Source: Parendozoicomonas sp. Alg238-R29
GTDB taxonomy: Bacteria > Pseudomonadota > Gammaproteobacteria > Pseudomonadales > Endozoicomonadaceae
Assembly (NCBI RefSeq): GCF_947331445.1
Contig: NZ_CAMZOG010000021.1
Location: 1 to 58,949 of the forward strand
Reading direction: 5' to 3'
Length of the DNA stretch: 58,949 nucleotides
Position 1 is the stretch's first letter. Each line of letters starts with the position of its first letter. Both the position numbers and the translations under genes were made by a program. Shown here in pieces: positions 26,175-36,385 of this stretch. The notes beneath the pieces are model-generated. The model saw nothing but the letters and a program-made list of their open reading frames with translations. It made no database searches and was not told where the DNA came from.

Positions 26175-27956
26175 ATGGCTGAATACAAGGCTCCGTTGCG
26201 GGATATGCAGTTCGTGCTCAATGAAGTCTTTGGCGCTGGCGAGCTGTGGGCTTCCCTGTCTGGACTGGCTGAAGTGGTTGACCCCGAAACTGCAGAAGCC
26301 ATTCTCGAAGAAGGTGCAAAACTGACCAGCCGTGAACTGGCTCCACTCAACCGTTCCGGTGATGAAGAAGGCGCAGTCTGGAATGACGGTGTTGTAACAA
26401 CTCCCAAGGGCTTTAAAGAAGCTTTCGCCACTTACGCCGAAGGTGGTTGGGGTGGTTTGGGGGGCAACCCTGAATTTGGCGGCATGGGTATGCCAAAAAT
26501 GCTGTCTGTGCAATTTGAAGAGATGATGTACAGCGCCAACAACTCTTTCACTCTGTACCCAACCTTAACTGCCGGTGCCTGCCTTGCCATTAACGCTCAC
26601 GCCAGTCATGAACTGAAAGAACAATACCTGCCTAACATGTATGCTGGTGTATGGTCCGGCTCCATGTGCCTGACCGAGCCTCACTCCGGTACAGACCTGG
26701 GTATTATTCGCACCAAGGCCGAGCCTCAAGCTGATGGTTCCTATGCTGTAACCGGTACCAAGATTTTCATTACCGGCGGTGAACACGACCTCAACGAAAA
26801 CATTATTCACCTTGTCTTGGCTAAGCTCCCAGATGCACCTGCTGGCCCACGTGGTATATCTCTGTTCCTGGTTCCCAAACTGATGGTGAACGAGGATGGT
26901 TCTCTGGGTGAAAAGAATGCTGTGTCTTGTGGTTCCATCGAACACAAGATGGGTATCAAAGCCTCCGCCACCTGTGTGATGAACTTTGATGGTGCCAAGG
27001 GCTATCTGGTTGGAGAACTGAACAAGGGTCTGGCAGCCATGTTCACCATGATGAACTACGAGCGTCTGTCTATCGGTATTCAGGGGCTGGGCTGCTCTGA
27101 GATGAGTTACCAGAGTGCTGTTGAGTATGCCAAAGATCGTCTGCAAAGCCGTGCGCCAACTGGCCCAGCTGAGCCAGACAAGGCTGCTGACCCAATCATT
27201 GTTCACCCCGATGTTCGCCGTATGTTGATGAACATTAAGGCAACTACTGAAGCCGGCCGTGCTTTCTCAACTTATGTTGGTATGCAACTCGACCTCGCCA
27301 AGCATGCTGAAGACGAAGCTGCAAAAGCGAAGGCTGAAGGCCTGGTTGCTCTGCTTACTCCTGTGGCCAAAGCATTCTTCACAGATGTTGGCTTGGAAAA
27401 CTGTGTTCAGGGCCAACAGGTGTTTGGCGGCCACGGTTATATCCGCGAGTGGGGCCAGGAACAGTTGGTTCGTGATGTGCGTATCGCCCAGATTTACGAA
27501 GGCACCAATGGTATTCAGGCACTCGACCTGATGGGTCGTAAGACCTTTGCCAATGGCGGCAAGCTGTTTGGCCTTTTTGCAGATGAAATCCGTGGCTTCC
27601 TTGATTCCGATGGCCCAGCAGAACTCGAAGAGTTCACCAAGCCTCTGGCTGAAGCTCTTGCTGAATTGGAAAGTCTGACCAAAGCGGTTATTGAAAGTGC
27701 GAAGACGAATCCAAATGAGGTAGGTGCAGCGTCTGTTGAGTATCTGCACACCTTTGGCTACGTCGCTTACGCCTACATGTGGGCGCGCATGGCAGCAGTT
27801 GCCTTGCAGGCTTCCGGAGAAGAAAACTTCTACCAAGGTAAGTTAACCACTGCCCGTTACTACTTCAAACGACTGTTGCCTCGTATCGACAGTTTGAGCA
27901 AGGCGGTGCGTTCCGGCGCAGAACCTCTGTTTGAGCTGACTGCTGAGCAATTCTGA
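26175..27956 (+). CDS. acyl-CoA dehydrogenase, paralogue of the gene at 21743
   Basis: The 593-residue enzyme shares the same blocks with its neighbour: [14 protein letters not shown] start, [72 protein letters not shown] and IYEGTNGIQALDLMGRK, which holds the catalytic Glu. Differences concentrate in the C-terminal third and around the acyl pocket, so the two probably prefer different chain lengths or branched/sulfur substrates. Members of this long class include fatty-acid FadE1/2-type enzymes and DmdC of DMSP demethylation, which would matter in a coral-reef setting, but no other dmd gene is here. A strong terminator follows. Confidence 0.93.
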   Translation: MAEYKAPLRDMQFVLNEVFGAGELWASLSGLAEVVDPETAEAILEEGAKLTSRELAPLNRSGDEEGAVWNDGVVTTPKGFKEAFATYAEGGWGGLGGNPEFGGMGMPKMLSVQFEEMMYSANNSFTLYPTLTAGACLAINAHASHELKEQYLPNMYAGVWSGSMCLTEPHSGTDLGIIRTKAEPQADGSYAVTGTKIFITGGEHDLNENIIHLVLAKLPDAPAGPRGISLFLVPKLMVNEDGSLGEKNAVSCGSIEHKMGIKASATCVMNFDGAKGYLVGELNKGLAAMFTMMNYERLSIGIQGLGCSEMSYQSAVEYAKDRLQSRAPTGPAEPDKAADPIIVHPDVRRMLMNIKATTEAGRAFSTYVGMQLDLAKHAEDEAAKAKAEGLVALLTPVAKAFFTDVGLENCVQGQQVFGGHGYIREWGQEQLVRDVRIAQIYEGTNGIQALDLMGRKTFANGGKLFGLFADEIRGFLDSDGPAELEEFTKPLAEALAELESLTKAVIESAKTNPNEVGAASVEYLHTFGYVAYAYMWARMAAVALQASGEENFYQGKLTTARYYFKRLLPRIDSLSKAVRSGAEPLFELTAEQF

Positions 27957-27977
27957 TTGAAGGTTTTCACGATAAGA

Positions 27978-28000
27978 GCCAGCATTTTGCTGGCTTTTTT
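27978..28000 (+). terminator. rho-independent terminator after the second acyl-CoA dehydrogenase
   Basis: GCCAGC-ATTTT-GCTGGC is followed directly by TTTTTT. The stem overlaps the end of the convergent protease gene by a few bases. Confidence 0.88.
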
Positions 28001-30848
28001 AATGCCTGATTATTTCTGAAAACTGCTTAAGAAAGACAGGTTCATCACAAGACAGTGGTGCCATATCTGGTTCATGCCCCTTACTGTAACCGTAAATTTT
28101 GAGCTGGCTCTGCCCGGAAAGTAAGACTGAATATACTTGCTGGAGATCTGCCACGGTAAAGTTCTCAATCGCTTTTACCAACTGTTTTGTCTGATCGAAG
28201 TCGATAAAACCAGTGGAAAGGTCATTCCAATAATCCACAGTCTGCGCAGAGAGACTGGTGTTAGGTTTCAGTAAATTGGCAATCATTCCTTTCTTCACAT
28301 TATCCAACTGCTCCTGGTCAATACTGCGAATAATCTCCTGATAAGTCGTTAGAAAAGAATTGGTTCGCTGATCCAGATAGTCTGGATCGCGATCCGGTGA
28401 TTGCACAAAAAATGCTAACGACGGATAACTGAGGTCTTCCCAGAATTGGGCCATAACGGTGTAACCCAACTGCTCATTGGTACGGAGCTGGGTGTAGAAA
28501 GGCATATGAAGCAGGTTAGTGAGTATGCGAAACGCTGCCCGGGTTTTCATATCCTTTTTGTTGGCGGAAGTGATCTGAAAAAATGATGAATCACTGTTGC
28601 TGTAACTGCGGTAACACAGCCCCCTGGCAAGCTTCAGTGGAATTTTCCTCACCATGTCTCTTGGTTTACTAACAGGACTACCTGCAAAGTCCGACAGCGA
28701 TTTCATTAAACTCTCTGCAGATTTTCTGGTCATGTTTCCATGAAAGAGAACCTTCATGGAAAAGTTGGTAAACAGTGTTTCATGCCACGTACGCAGTTCG
28801 CTGGCCGTTATAGTGTTGAGCTCTGCCAGTGCTTCTTCCGGTGACGAGGAATACTGATACCGAATTTTGGCAAAAGCTCTCACAAGATGAGACAGAGGGT
28901 CCTGAAAATCTGCATTACTCAAGCTCTCAATAATTGCAGCCTTTTCCTGTTCGAACGCATCATCTTCAAATGAGAAATTCTTTAGCCGTTCTAACAAAGT
29001 CAGGAAGAACATGGGAAGCCTGTCATTGAATCCGGAAACCGTAAGCACAAAGCCTTGGTTTTCCGAATCAAGGCCATAATCGAGATCAGCCAAACGGGCC
29101 TGGTAAAACGAGTCGCTGTGATTGCTATCCATGATATTGCTGAACAGAGCAAACAACATTTTTTGCCGGGGAGCTTCCGAAATCTGAGACATTATGAATT
29201 GTACATACATTTCACTGCGAGGCAGGTTGAACTGGTTATCATGCTTGAACCAAACCTCCATTTTGTCGCGACTTAACAGTTCCGGTAGCGGTGCACTTTC
29301 TTCTTTAAGAACCGTCAGGTCTTCCGGCATAAAAGGATTTAAGGGCGGTAAAGAAAGTTCCGGATCAGGAGAGGCATACACCATTAATTTTTTTTGCTCA
29401 GGTGTTAACTTTCTGAGACTGTAATGCGTTCCGGTCCAGGGCTCTGAGAGAATGTCATTGTCTGACACTGGCGGAATAGTATTACTGATGACCCTGAGCC
29501 TCATATTCTTGTGAGTGAGTCGAGATAACGTTTTCTTGATTTTTTCCGGTTTAAACTGGTGGATAAGAAACCGGCTTTGTATCAGTTGATCCGGAGGAAG
29601 ATCCGGCATGGCTGTAACAAGACGAACAGCGGTATTCTCAGGTGAGGCCTCCCCCAGAAAACGAAAGCGTAGCTCTTGTATTCGTTGAAGTTCATCAAAG
29701 TACTTTTGAGTAACACCGTTTTCCTGAATAAGTTTGATGTACGAGAAAACCTGCCCGGCAATAGCTTCAATATGTTTGTAGCCTTCCTCTGTCAGCTTCA
29801 AAGCAACCCTTAGCACTGCATCAACGCCATTATCTTCGCCCCATGCATTCATACCCTGTATCCATCCTTTGTCTTTTAGTACCTGATTCAGGGAACCTTT
29901 GGCTTCATGAGCAAGAAGGTGGGTAATGTAGAGCGTATTTTTCTCTTTTAAGTAATCTTTATTAGCAGGAAGCGGGAAAATAAGGTCCATCTGTTTATGC
30001 TGTTGCTGAGATTGAACATCAATACGTATGCCTACTTCGTTGTCCGTATATTTGGGAGGAAGTGTTTGCCGGTGAACTGAAGCCCGATCTGTAATTTTTG
30101 AAAAAAGCGTTTTAATCGACAGTTCCATATCATCAAGACTACGACCACTCACGACCGATATAGATATGTTTTCTCCCACATACCAATCCTTATGGAACTT
30201 CAGCAAGGCATCCCTGAGAATTAAACCATTGTGATCCTGCAGTGTTTGCAGGTTGCCCACTGCAAACCTGTGCATAGGGTGCTTGGGGTTTAGTGTTGCC
30301 TTTTCTACCTGATAAATGCGCCGGGTATCTTTCTGCCGGTAAATCTGAAATTCAGCATCTACCGCATGGCGTTCTCTATCCAGATATTCTGGATTCATAA
30401 GGGGAGCGATGAAGAACCAGGACATTCGCTCCAATGCAGGAAAAATTTTGGAATCAGGCAGGTTAACGTAGTAAACCGTATCTGTTTCAGAGGTGAAGGC
30501 ATTACTGAAACCACCCTGCTCTGAGATAAACCCATCAAAACTGTCGACATCAGGATATTTCTCACTTCCCAGAAAGAGCATGTGTTCCAGGAGGTGCGCA
30601 AGCCCTGGCCATTCCTCGGGAGTTTGCTGATGCCCGGCATGTACTCCCACTGCTGCTGCCGCTGTTTCTGAGCCTGGAGCATGAACCAAAACCACTTTGA
30701 CTCCATTCTCAAGTTCAAGATACCTGTATGAACGGGTGTCATGAGGGCTTTTAACAATTTCCGGGTACTGTGCAGGTGCCGCCGAAGCGACACCCGGCAG
30801 AAACAGGGCAAGAAAGAAAAAAACAAAACTCTTGAGAAAGCGATACAT
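27999..30848 (-). CDS. M16 zinc metallopeptidase, pitrilysin/protease III-like (secreted)
   Basis: The 949-residue protein has a signal peptide (MYRFLKSFVFFFLALFLPGVASA) and the inverted zinc motif HLLEHMLFLGS (H-x2-E-H), with the distal Glu in DRERHAVDAEFQI about 75 residues on. The substrate-binding strand GGFSNAFTSETDTVYY is typical. The length and full set of four M16 domains fit E. coli pitrilysin (PtrA, 962 residues), a periplasmic protease that degrades small peptides and is distantly related to insulysin. The usual recC/recB neighbours of ptrA are absent here. Downstream on the same strand there is only the bidirectional terminator. Confidence 0.92.
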   Translation of the reverse strand: MYRFLKSFVFFFLALFLPGVASAAPAQYPEIVKSPHDTRSYRYLELENGVKVVLVHAPGSETAAAAVGVHAGHQQTPEEWPGLAHLLEHMLFLGSEKYPDVDSFDGFISEQGGFSNAFTSETDTVYYVNLPDSKIFPALERMSWFFIAPLMNPEYLDRERHAVDAEFQIYRQKDTRRIYQVEKATLNPKHPMHRFAVGNLQTLQDHNGLILRDALLKFHKDWYVGENISISVVSGRSLDDMELSIKTLFSKITDRASVHRQTLPPKYTDNEVGIRIDVQSQQQHKQMDLIFPLPANKDYLKEKNTLYITHLLAHEAKGSLNQVLKDKGWIQGMNAWGEDNGVDAVLRVALKLTEEGYKHIEAIAGQVFSYIKLIQENGVTQKYFDELQRIQELRFRFLGEASPENTAVRLVTAMPDLPPDQLIQSRFLIHQFKPEKIKKTLSRLTHKNMRLRVISNTIPPVSDNDILSEPWTGTHYSLRKLTPEQKKLMVYASPDPELSLPPLNPFMPEDLTVLKEESAPLPELLSRDKMEVWFKHDNQFNLPRSEMYVQFIMSQISEAPRQKMLFALFSNIMDSNHSDSFYQARLADLDYGLDSENQGFVLTVSGFNDRLPMFFLTLLERLKNFSFEDDAFEQEKAAIIESLSNADFQDPLSHLVRAFAKIRYQYSSSPEEALAELNTITASELRTWHETLFTNFSMKVLFHGNMTRKSAESLMKSLSDFAGSPVSKPRDMVRKIPLKLARGLCYRSYSNSDSSFFQITSANKKDMKTRAAFRILTNLLHMPFYTQLRTNEQLGYTVMAQFWEDLSYPSLAFFVQSPDRDPDYLDQRTNSFLTTYQEIIRSIDQEQLDNVKKGMIANLLKPNTSLSAQTVDYWNDLSTGFIDFDQTKQLVKAIENFTVADLQQVYSVLLSGQSQLKIYGYSKGHEPDMAPLSCDEPVFLKQFSEIIRH

Positions 30849-30910
30849 AAGCTGACCCTGCAGTAGGTGATCAGCTTTTCTATCGGCAGAAAGACCGTAA
30901 AACCCAGAAG

Positions 30911-31537
30911 TTACAGATTCAGGGCAGACGCCTGCTCTGGAGAATCGACAAAAATATTCCGGGTTCCCTGAATGGCTTCTATCCGGTTATTTCTGTCCCG
31001 CTCTCCATCATCAGGGGGATCGAGCTGATGCCACTCAAGCATAGTCTTAAATTCTCCCTTCAAAGGCACTTCGTAGGTTGTTGCCATATAGAGATAAACC
31101 CGCGCAACATCACCTTTGAGTGCATCTGAAGGCTCCAAATCCTGAAACGATTTATAAAGCTCGCACCCTCGCTTAATGGCTGCAGGCACTTCCGGCTCAG
31201 CAATGTTTCCAAACTCAGCATTACGTCTTTTCAAGTTAACGCTGGCCTGCATGGGATACAGGTTATGAAGGTCTGCAGCAATCAAACGATAACGGCTATT
31301 ACTCTGGCATTGGGAATCGGTCCCACAACCGAGTTCTTTTCGAACATAGCTCAGGGAATAAAGCGGAGTACTTCGAATACGGCTGTTAATTTTAGTGAAT
31401 TTACTTTTGCAGAAGAAAGACTTCCCACCCTTCGGGTATAGAGACAGGAGCAGATCATCTGTGTCATTTGCCTGGACAGGAACGAAAGGCAGTACCAATA
31501 CCACCACAGCCATCCACGATTTTATTATTTTTTTCAT
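30911..31537 (-). CDS. endA: endonuclease I (EndA/Dns family), secreted DNase
   Basis: The signal peptide is MKKIIKSWMAVVVLVLPFVPVQA. The nuclease core shows SRYRLIAADLHNLYPMQASV, then GDVARVYLYM, EWHQLDPPDDGERDRNN and RIEAIQGTRNIFVDSPE, all hallmark blocks of this periplasmic or extracellular non-specific DNase (Mg-dependent beta-beta-alpha-metal type). The 208-residue length is a little shorter than E. coli EndA (235). Two Cys pairs agree with the disulfide-dependent inhibition known from E. coli. It lies upstream of the M16 protease on the same strand with a gap of 62 bases. The 288-base stretch beyond its start holds no gene I can support, only small hairpins. Confidence 0.9.
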   Translation of the reverse strand: MKKIIKSWMAVVVLVLPFVPVQANDTDDLLLSLYPKGGKSFFCKSKFTKINSRIRSTPLYSLSYVRKELGCGTDSQCQSNSRYRLIAADLHNLYPMQASVNLKRRNAEFGNIAEPEVPAAIKRGCELYKSFQDLEPSDALKGDVARVYLYMATTYEVPLKGEFKTMLEWHQLDPPDDGERDRNNRIEAIQGTRNIFVDSPEQASALNL

Positions 31538-31825
31538 GGTCTGTAATACGCAAATTGGATCACAACTCCAGTCTAGGGATTTCCCCGAAAGGAATAAAGC
31601 CTTTCGAGCATAAAGCTTGTAATGAGATCGTCACTAAAAATAGTCTAATGCTAAGAATAACGGGTAGGCGACAAGGGTTGTCGCTGCAGGGATGCAGTTA
31701 CGAGTAAAGGATTGTGAGGATAATGCCCGTGCTCATAATCGATGAAATAGCTATCTGCATGACGGGCAGGCTGGGACGTTTCCGTAGGGGAAGAGGCTGT
31801 CCGGATATTCAGTTAATACCACTAA

Positions 31826-32110
31826 CTAGCGGCTCTTCCCGCCACATACAATATCCTTAATAGCTTCCCAGATGGTCATCTCGTTTCGCGGATTATGAGC
31901 CCCATCACAGAGTGGCATTTCTTTTGATTTGGCGCAGCCGCAAACCCATTGCAATGTTTTCTGCTGATAACAAAGAGTATACGGTTTGCACCGGCAATTT
32001 TCTGAGTCGTGATAGGGTGGGTTATGGGTCTGACCGCAGCGACAGATTTTATATTCAGTGTTGGCTTCGCAGCTGATCACATAAGGATCCTGCTTTTGGA
32101 ACATTTTCAT
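31826..32110 (-). CDS. CDGSH-type iron-sulfur protein with one intact and one degenerate motif
   Basis: The C-terminal motif CGCAKSKEMPLCDGAH fits C-x-C-x2-(S/T)-x3-P-x-C-D-G-x-H exactly, the 2Fe-2S site of mitoNEET-like proteins. An N-terminal copy, CRCGQTHNPPYHDSEN, keeps the two first Cys and the Pro but has His for the third Cys and Asn for the His, so it may bind a different cluster or none. Two further Cys lie between the motifs. The ATG at 32110 is chosen; a GTG at 32125 and an ATG at 32104 are alternatives. It lies just after pntB on the same strand, and both genes concern redox, though a hairpin (32127-32146) separates them. Confidence 0.8.
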   Translation of the reverse strand: MKMFQKQDPYVISCEANTEYKICRCGQTHNPPYHDSENCRCKPYTLCYQQKTLQWVCGCAKSKEMPLCDGAHNPRNEMTIWEAIKDIVCGGKSR

Positions 32111-32172
32111 TATTATTTTTCTCACAGGGTGCTGAAGTCAGCACCCTTTCATTATGAACCTGCTTTGGTGGG

Positions 32173-33564
32173 TCAAAGGTTCTTCAAAACTTTTTGCACA
32201 CTGTCTTTGGCATCACCAAACAGCATACGGGTGTTCTCCTTGAAGAACAGTGGGTTCTCAACGCCAGCATAACCGGAGGCCAGTGAACGTTTAAGCACAA
32301 TAACCTGTTTGGATTCCCACACTTTTAACACCGGCATACCTGCAATAGGTGAATCCGGTCGTTCAAGTGCATCAGGGTTAACCGTGTCGTTTGCTCCAAT
32401 CACCAACACCATATCTGTTTCCGGGAAATCGTCATTGATTTCATCCATCTCCAGAACAATGTCGTACGGTACATCAGCTTCGGCCAATAGCACATTCATA
32501 TGACCAGGCAGACGACCAGCAACAGGATGAATACCAAAACGAACCGTGCAGCCATTTTTCTGCAGGGTTTCTGTTAACTCCTTAACAACCTGCTGTGCTT
32601 TGGCAACAGCCATACCAAAGCCTGGAACAATTATGACACTCTTGGCGGTTTTCAAATCATCGGCAACATCTTCTGCCGAAACTTCTGTCGCTTCACCCTG
32701 ATCACCACTGGCCACTGGAGCTTTGGCACTATCCGTACCAAAGCCACCCATAATTACTGAGATAAAGGAGCGGTTCATTCCCTGACACATGATATAACTG
32801 AGAATTGCACCGGAAGAACCCACCAGAGCACCAACAACAATCAACAGGTCATTCCCCAGCATAAAGCCAGTGGCTGCTGCGGCCCAGCCGGAGTAGCTGT
32901 TCAGCATGGAAACAACCACTGGCATATCTGCCCCACCAATAGCTGCAACGAGGTGAAGGCCCAAGGCCAGCGCAATCACGGTCATCAGCATCAGCATGAA
33001 GGTTGAAAGAGCTGTGTGTGGATTTGATGCGAAGTAGGTCATCATCCACAGACAAACCAAAATGGCTATTGCATTCATCCCATGGCGAAAGGGCAGAATG
33101 AGGGGGCTTCCGGAGATTTGTCCGTTCAGCTTGCCCCAGGCAACCAGTGAACCAGTAAACGTCACCGAACCAATAAATATACCCAAATAGATTTCAACCA
33201 GATGTATGGTGAGTTCTGCACCAGTCAGCTCACTGGCAGCCGGGTCAATATATCCCGACCAGCTGATTAGGATTGCTGCCATGCCTACGAAGCTGTGCAG
33301 TAATGCAACCAGCTGAGGCATTTCTGTCATCTCAACAGATTTGGCTTTCTGCATGCCAATAAAACCACCTACGCCAACAGCAACAATCAGCATGAAGTAT
33401 CCAGTTACTGCATCACTAGCGATAGTTGCCAGTACAGCAATCGCCATACCGGCGATTCCGTAATAGTTACCTTGCTGAGCAGATTCGTGTGCGCTTAACC
33501 CCTTAAGGCTGAGAACGAAGAAAACTGCGGCCAGCAGATAGGCCATATAAACAATGCCGTCCAT
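32173..33564 (-). CDS. pntB: NAD(P) transhydrogenase subunit beta
   Basis: PntB is the membrane and NADP(H)-binding half of the proton-translocating transhydrogenase, which makes NADPH from NADH with the proton gradient. The 463 residues match E. coli. About nine membrane helices come first (ending near [20 protein letters not shown]), followed by the NADP domain with [53 protein letters not shown] and [17 protein letters not shown]. It begins 12 bases after the pntA stop behind a GGGAGA ribosome site. Confidence 0.96.
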   Translation of the reverse strand: MDGIVYMAYLLAAVFFVLSLKGLSAHESAQQGNYYGIAGMAIAVLATIASDAVTGYFMLIVAVGVGGFIGMQKAKSVEMTEMPQLVALLHSFVGMAAILISWSGYIDPAASELTGAELTIHLVEIYLGIFIGSVTFTGSLVAWGKLNGQISGSPLILPFRHGMNAIAILVCLWMMTYFASNPHTALSTFMLMLMTVIALALGLHLVAAIGGADMPVVVSMLNSYSGWAAAATGFMLGNDLLIVVGALVGSSGAILSYIMCQGMNRSFISVIMGGFGTDSAKAPVASGDQGEATEVSAEDVADDLKTAKSVIIVPGFGMAVAKAQQVVKELTETLQKNGCTVRFGIHPVAGRLPGHMNVLLAEADVPYDIVLEMDEINDDFPETDMVLVIGANDTVNPDALERPDSPIAGMPVLKVWESKQVIVLKRSLASGYAGVENPLFFKENTRMLFGDAKDSVQKVLKNL

Positions 33565-33576
33565 ATCTGCTCTCCC

Positions 33577-35118
33577 TTAGCGACGAAACATTGCCAACAT
33601 ACGACGAGTGACAAGAAAGCCCCCGACAATATTGATGCTGGCAAGAAGGATGGAAACAAACGCAAGTAATGAAATCAGCCACGAACCACTGCTGATCTGT
33701 AACAGCGCCCCAACAATAATGATGCCCGATATGGCATTGGTCACACTCATTAACGGTGTATGCAATGAGTGAGAAACATTCCAGATAACCTGCCAACCGA
33801 CAAAGACTGAAAGTACAAACACCATAAAGTGAGAGAGGAAAGAAGGCGGTGAGTATTTGCCAAGTACAAACAGAATAATGCCCGCAACAACCCAGAAACC
33901 AATAATCGCACCAGCGCCGGTTGGCTTTTTCTCTTCTTTTGGTGGGGGAAGTGGCGCAGATTCTCTTTTCACCTCTTTAGGTGCTTCACTTAACTTTGGT
34001 GGCGGTGGTGGCCAGGTGATATTTCCTTCTTTAACAACGGTGGCTCCGCGAATGGCCTCGTTTTCCATATCAATTACTGGCTGACCATTTTTCTCCGGGG
34101 TCATTTCAGCCAGAAGGTGTACAAGGTTCTGGGCATATAACACAGAAGCCTGGCCGGGCAGGCGGGCTGCCAGATTAGTGTAACCAATAATGGTGACGCC
34201 CTCTCTCACCGCCACTTCACCGGCCACAGTAAGATCACAGTTACCGCCCTGTTCTGCTGCCATATCCACAACAACAGAGCCTTCTTTCATCGCCTGAACG
34301 GCATCGGTCTTCCACAGTTTGGGAGCTGGCTTGCCCGGAATCAGGGCGGTAGTGATAACAATATCCACCTCTTGAGCCTGCTCCCGGAACAGAGCCATTT
34401 CCGCTTCAATAAATTCTTTGGACATTTCCTTGGCGTAGCCACCCGTGCCAGCGCCATCTTCTTCGATATCTACGGTGAGGAACTCACCCCCCATAGATTC
34501 AACCTGCTCGCGCACTTCCATTCGAGTATCGAAGGCGCGAACAATGGCTCCCATGCTTTTGGCTGTTCCGATAGCTGCAAGCCCGGCTACGCCGGCACCA
34601 ATAACAAGAACTTTGGCCGGTGGAACTTTACCGGCTGCGGTGATTTGACCAGTCAGGAAACGACCAAAGTGATGAGCGGCTTCCACAACAGCACGATAAC
34701 CGCCAATGTTCGCCATGGTGCTGAGTGCATCCATCTTCTGTGCCCGGGAGATGCGAGGCACAGAGTCCATAGCCAGAACATTCAGTTTTTTAGCCGCCAG
34801 CTTGTCAAGGAGTTCCGGGTTTTGAGCTGGCCACAAGAAGCTGATGAGGGTAGTGCCTTCTTTAAAAAGCTGGACTTCGTCGTTTGTTGGCCCGTTTACC
34901 TTCAGAACGTAATCCGCGTTGGCGTAGAGTTCCGCTTTGTCTGCTACAACCTCTGCGCCGGCGTCCTGATAAAGCTGATCTGTGAAGCTGGCTTTCTGCC
35001 CGGCACCGGCTTGGACGCAGACATCAAACCCTAGATCTATTAGCTTGCCAACACTGGCAGGGCTTGCAGCTACCCGTAGTTCCTGAGGTGATATTTCCTC
35101 AGGGATCACTATTTTCAT
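33577..35118 (-). CDS. pntA: NAD(P) transhydrogenase subunit alpha (undivided form)
   Basis: PntA binds NAD(H) and contributes four membrane helices. The 513-residue length shows the undivided alpha (E. coli type) rather than split PntAA/PntAB. Motifs are [58 protein letters not shown] (NAD-binding Gly-rich loop) and [16 protein letters not shown] proline-rich linker ([19 protein letters not shown]) precedes the membrane part ([20 protein letters not shown]). The ATG at 35118 has AGGA six bases upstream. It is the first gene of pntAB. The 274 bases upstream hold no other gene I can support. Confidence 0.96.
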   Translation of the reverse strand: MKIVIPEEISPQELRVAASPASVGKLIDLGFDVCVQAGAGQKASFTDQLYQDAGAEVVADKAELYANADYVLKVNGPTNDEVQLFKEGTTLISFLWPAQNPELLDKLAAKKLNVLAMDSVPRISRAQKMDALSTMANIGGYRAVVEAAHHFGRFLTGQITAAGKVPPAKVLVIGAGVAGLAAIGTAKSMGAIVRAFDTRMEVREQVESMGGEFLTVDIEEDGAGTGGYAKEMSKEFIEAEMALFREQAQEVDIVITTALIPGKPAPKLWKTDAVQAMKEGSVVVDMAAEQGGNCDLTVAGEVAVREGVTIIGYTNLAARLPGQASVLYAQNLVHLLAEMTPEKNGQPVIDMENEAIRGATVVKEGNITWPPPPPKLSEAPKEVKRESAPLPPPKEEKKPTGAGAIIGFWVVAGIILFVLGKYSPPSFLSHFMVFVLSVFVGWQVIWNVSHSLHTPLMSVTNAISGIIIVGALLQISSGSWLISLLAFVSILLASINIVGGFLVTRRMLAMFRR

Positions 35119-35392
35119 GATTGTCCTCGCAGCAGTCTGAGCCCGTTGCAGCTAGAACTTACCGAGTCCGTAACGGAAAACGGGCTGATCATTCAGGTTA
35201 GGTTATACAACCCAGTGTTATAGCCGGAAATAGCCAGTTGTGACTGTTATATCTGCAGACCTGTGCCCGATAAGCACACAGAAACATTGTGTACTCATAG
35301 TCGTTACACATTCAGCGAGACCTTCGATGGTAGGGTGTGCTCGGCTGATGGAAATCTGGTACCTCCCCCCTGCCGCAACAGCATCTGGGGTT

Positions 35393-36325
35393 CTAGCTTT
35401 TACAATAATGCAACACCTTCAGTGCTCTATCTGCATCCAAATCCTGAAAGGTACCTGGGTTGGGAACCTGCCCTACGTAGCTCAATTCAGGACACTCCTC
35501 TTCTACCTGCTCCATCAGAAATTTCCGTGAGAGCTGAGGTGCATTCAGGCACAGCAGTACATCTCCGCCATCGTTTACCAACTCGGGAATTTTTCGAAGT
35601 AGTCGAGCATAGTCTTTTGTAGCGACAAAACTACCTTTCTGGTGACTGGGCGGATCAGCAATAACCAGATCGTAAGCCCCCAGTTTACGAAGTTTGCCCC
35701 AGGATTTGAAAATATCGTGCCCAAGCAAACGCACACCACTGTGAATATCATTCAGCTGGTGGTTTTCCCGGCCAATTGCCAATGCGCCTTTGCTCATATC
35801 AATATTCACAACCTCGGTTGCGCCACCTTTCATTGCAGCGACAGAGAAAGCACAGGTGTACGAGAACAGGTTTAAAACCTTTCTTCCTTTAGAATGTTCC
35901 TTAACCCATTGTCGTCCGTTGCGCATATCCAGAAACAAACCATGATTCTGCCCACGCATGAGATGAACAACAGTTTTGCGGCCATCTTCTTCCACAACAT
36001 GGTGAGCAGGAATTCCCCCAGAAACCAGCTCTACAGAGGATTTTCCCTGACCACGCTGCTGGAATACCAGATTTATACTTTCGGTTTGCTTCCAACATCC
36101 GCTCCAGAGATCTTTCAGAAGGGTCTCTATTTGCAGGCGGAAATCCGGGGCTATCTCTTTAAACGCGGTAAACAGTAAAACGGGTGGATACCAGTCAATG
36201 GTAATCTGTTCACATCCGGCGATTAAGCCTCCCCGCCCATGAAAAAGGCGTTCTACATCACTTCCCAACGTCATGTGTTGCAGGTGCTCGTTAAGGCATT
36301 GTAAGGGTGAAAAGTTTGCAGACAT
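35393..36325 (-). CDS. class I SAM-dependent methyltransferase of the RlmI-like RNA methylase group
   Basis: The 310-residue protein has the SAM-binding motif KVLNLFSYTCAFSVAAMKGG (about residues 148-167), the acidic NIDMSKGALAIGREN after it, and the catalytic-type motif LVIADPPSHQKGSF. This resembles the methylase half of the 23S rRNA m5C enzyme RlmI, but no N-terminal PUA domain is present. Before the Rossmann fold it carries the hinge GQNHGLFLDMRNGR, close to the family GqktGfflDqR. The RNA target is unknown. It is transcribed on its own, and the divergent side is filled by the truncated PI-PLC gene and its terminator. Confidence 0.82.
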   Translation of the reverse strand: MSANFSPLQCLNEHLQHMTLGSDVERLFHGRGGLIAGCEQITIDWYPPVLLFTAFKEIAPDFRLQIETLLKDLWSGCWKQTESINLVFQQRGQGKSSVELVSGGIPAHHVVEEDGRKTVVHLMRGQNHGLFLDMRNGRQWVKEHSKGRKVLNLFSYTCAFSVAAMKGGATEVVNIDMSKGALAIGRENHQLNDIHSGVRLLGHDIFKSWGKLRKLGAYDLVIADPPSHQKGSFVATKDYARLLRKIPELVNDGGDVLLCLNAPQLSRKFLMEQVEEECPELSYVGQVPNPGTFQDLDADRALKVLHYCKS

Positions 36326-36350
36326 CGGAGAACTGGCCGGATGGAATAAA

Positions 36351-36379
36351 GGCGCAGTATTGTATGAAAATACTGTGCC
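36351..36379 (-). terminator. terminator after the truncated PI-PLC-like gene
   Basis: On the minus strand GGCACAGTATT (36379-36369) pairs with AATACTGCGCC (36361-36351) with one G/A-type mismatch around a 7-base loop, followed by TTTATT. It sits between two same-strand genes. Confidence 0.7.
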
Positions 36380-36385
36380 TTTATC

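Noticed and set aside
35263-35622. 119-residue plus-strand frame with several Cys upstream of the methyltransferase end
   Set aside because: It overlaps the real minus-strand methyltransferase for most of its length and has no ribosome site or family pattern.
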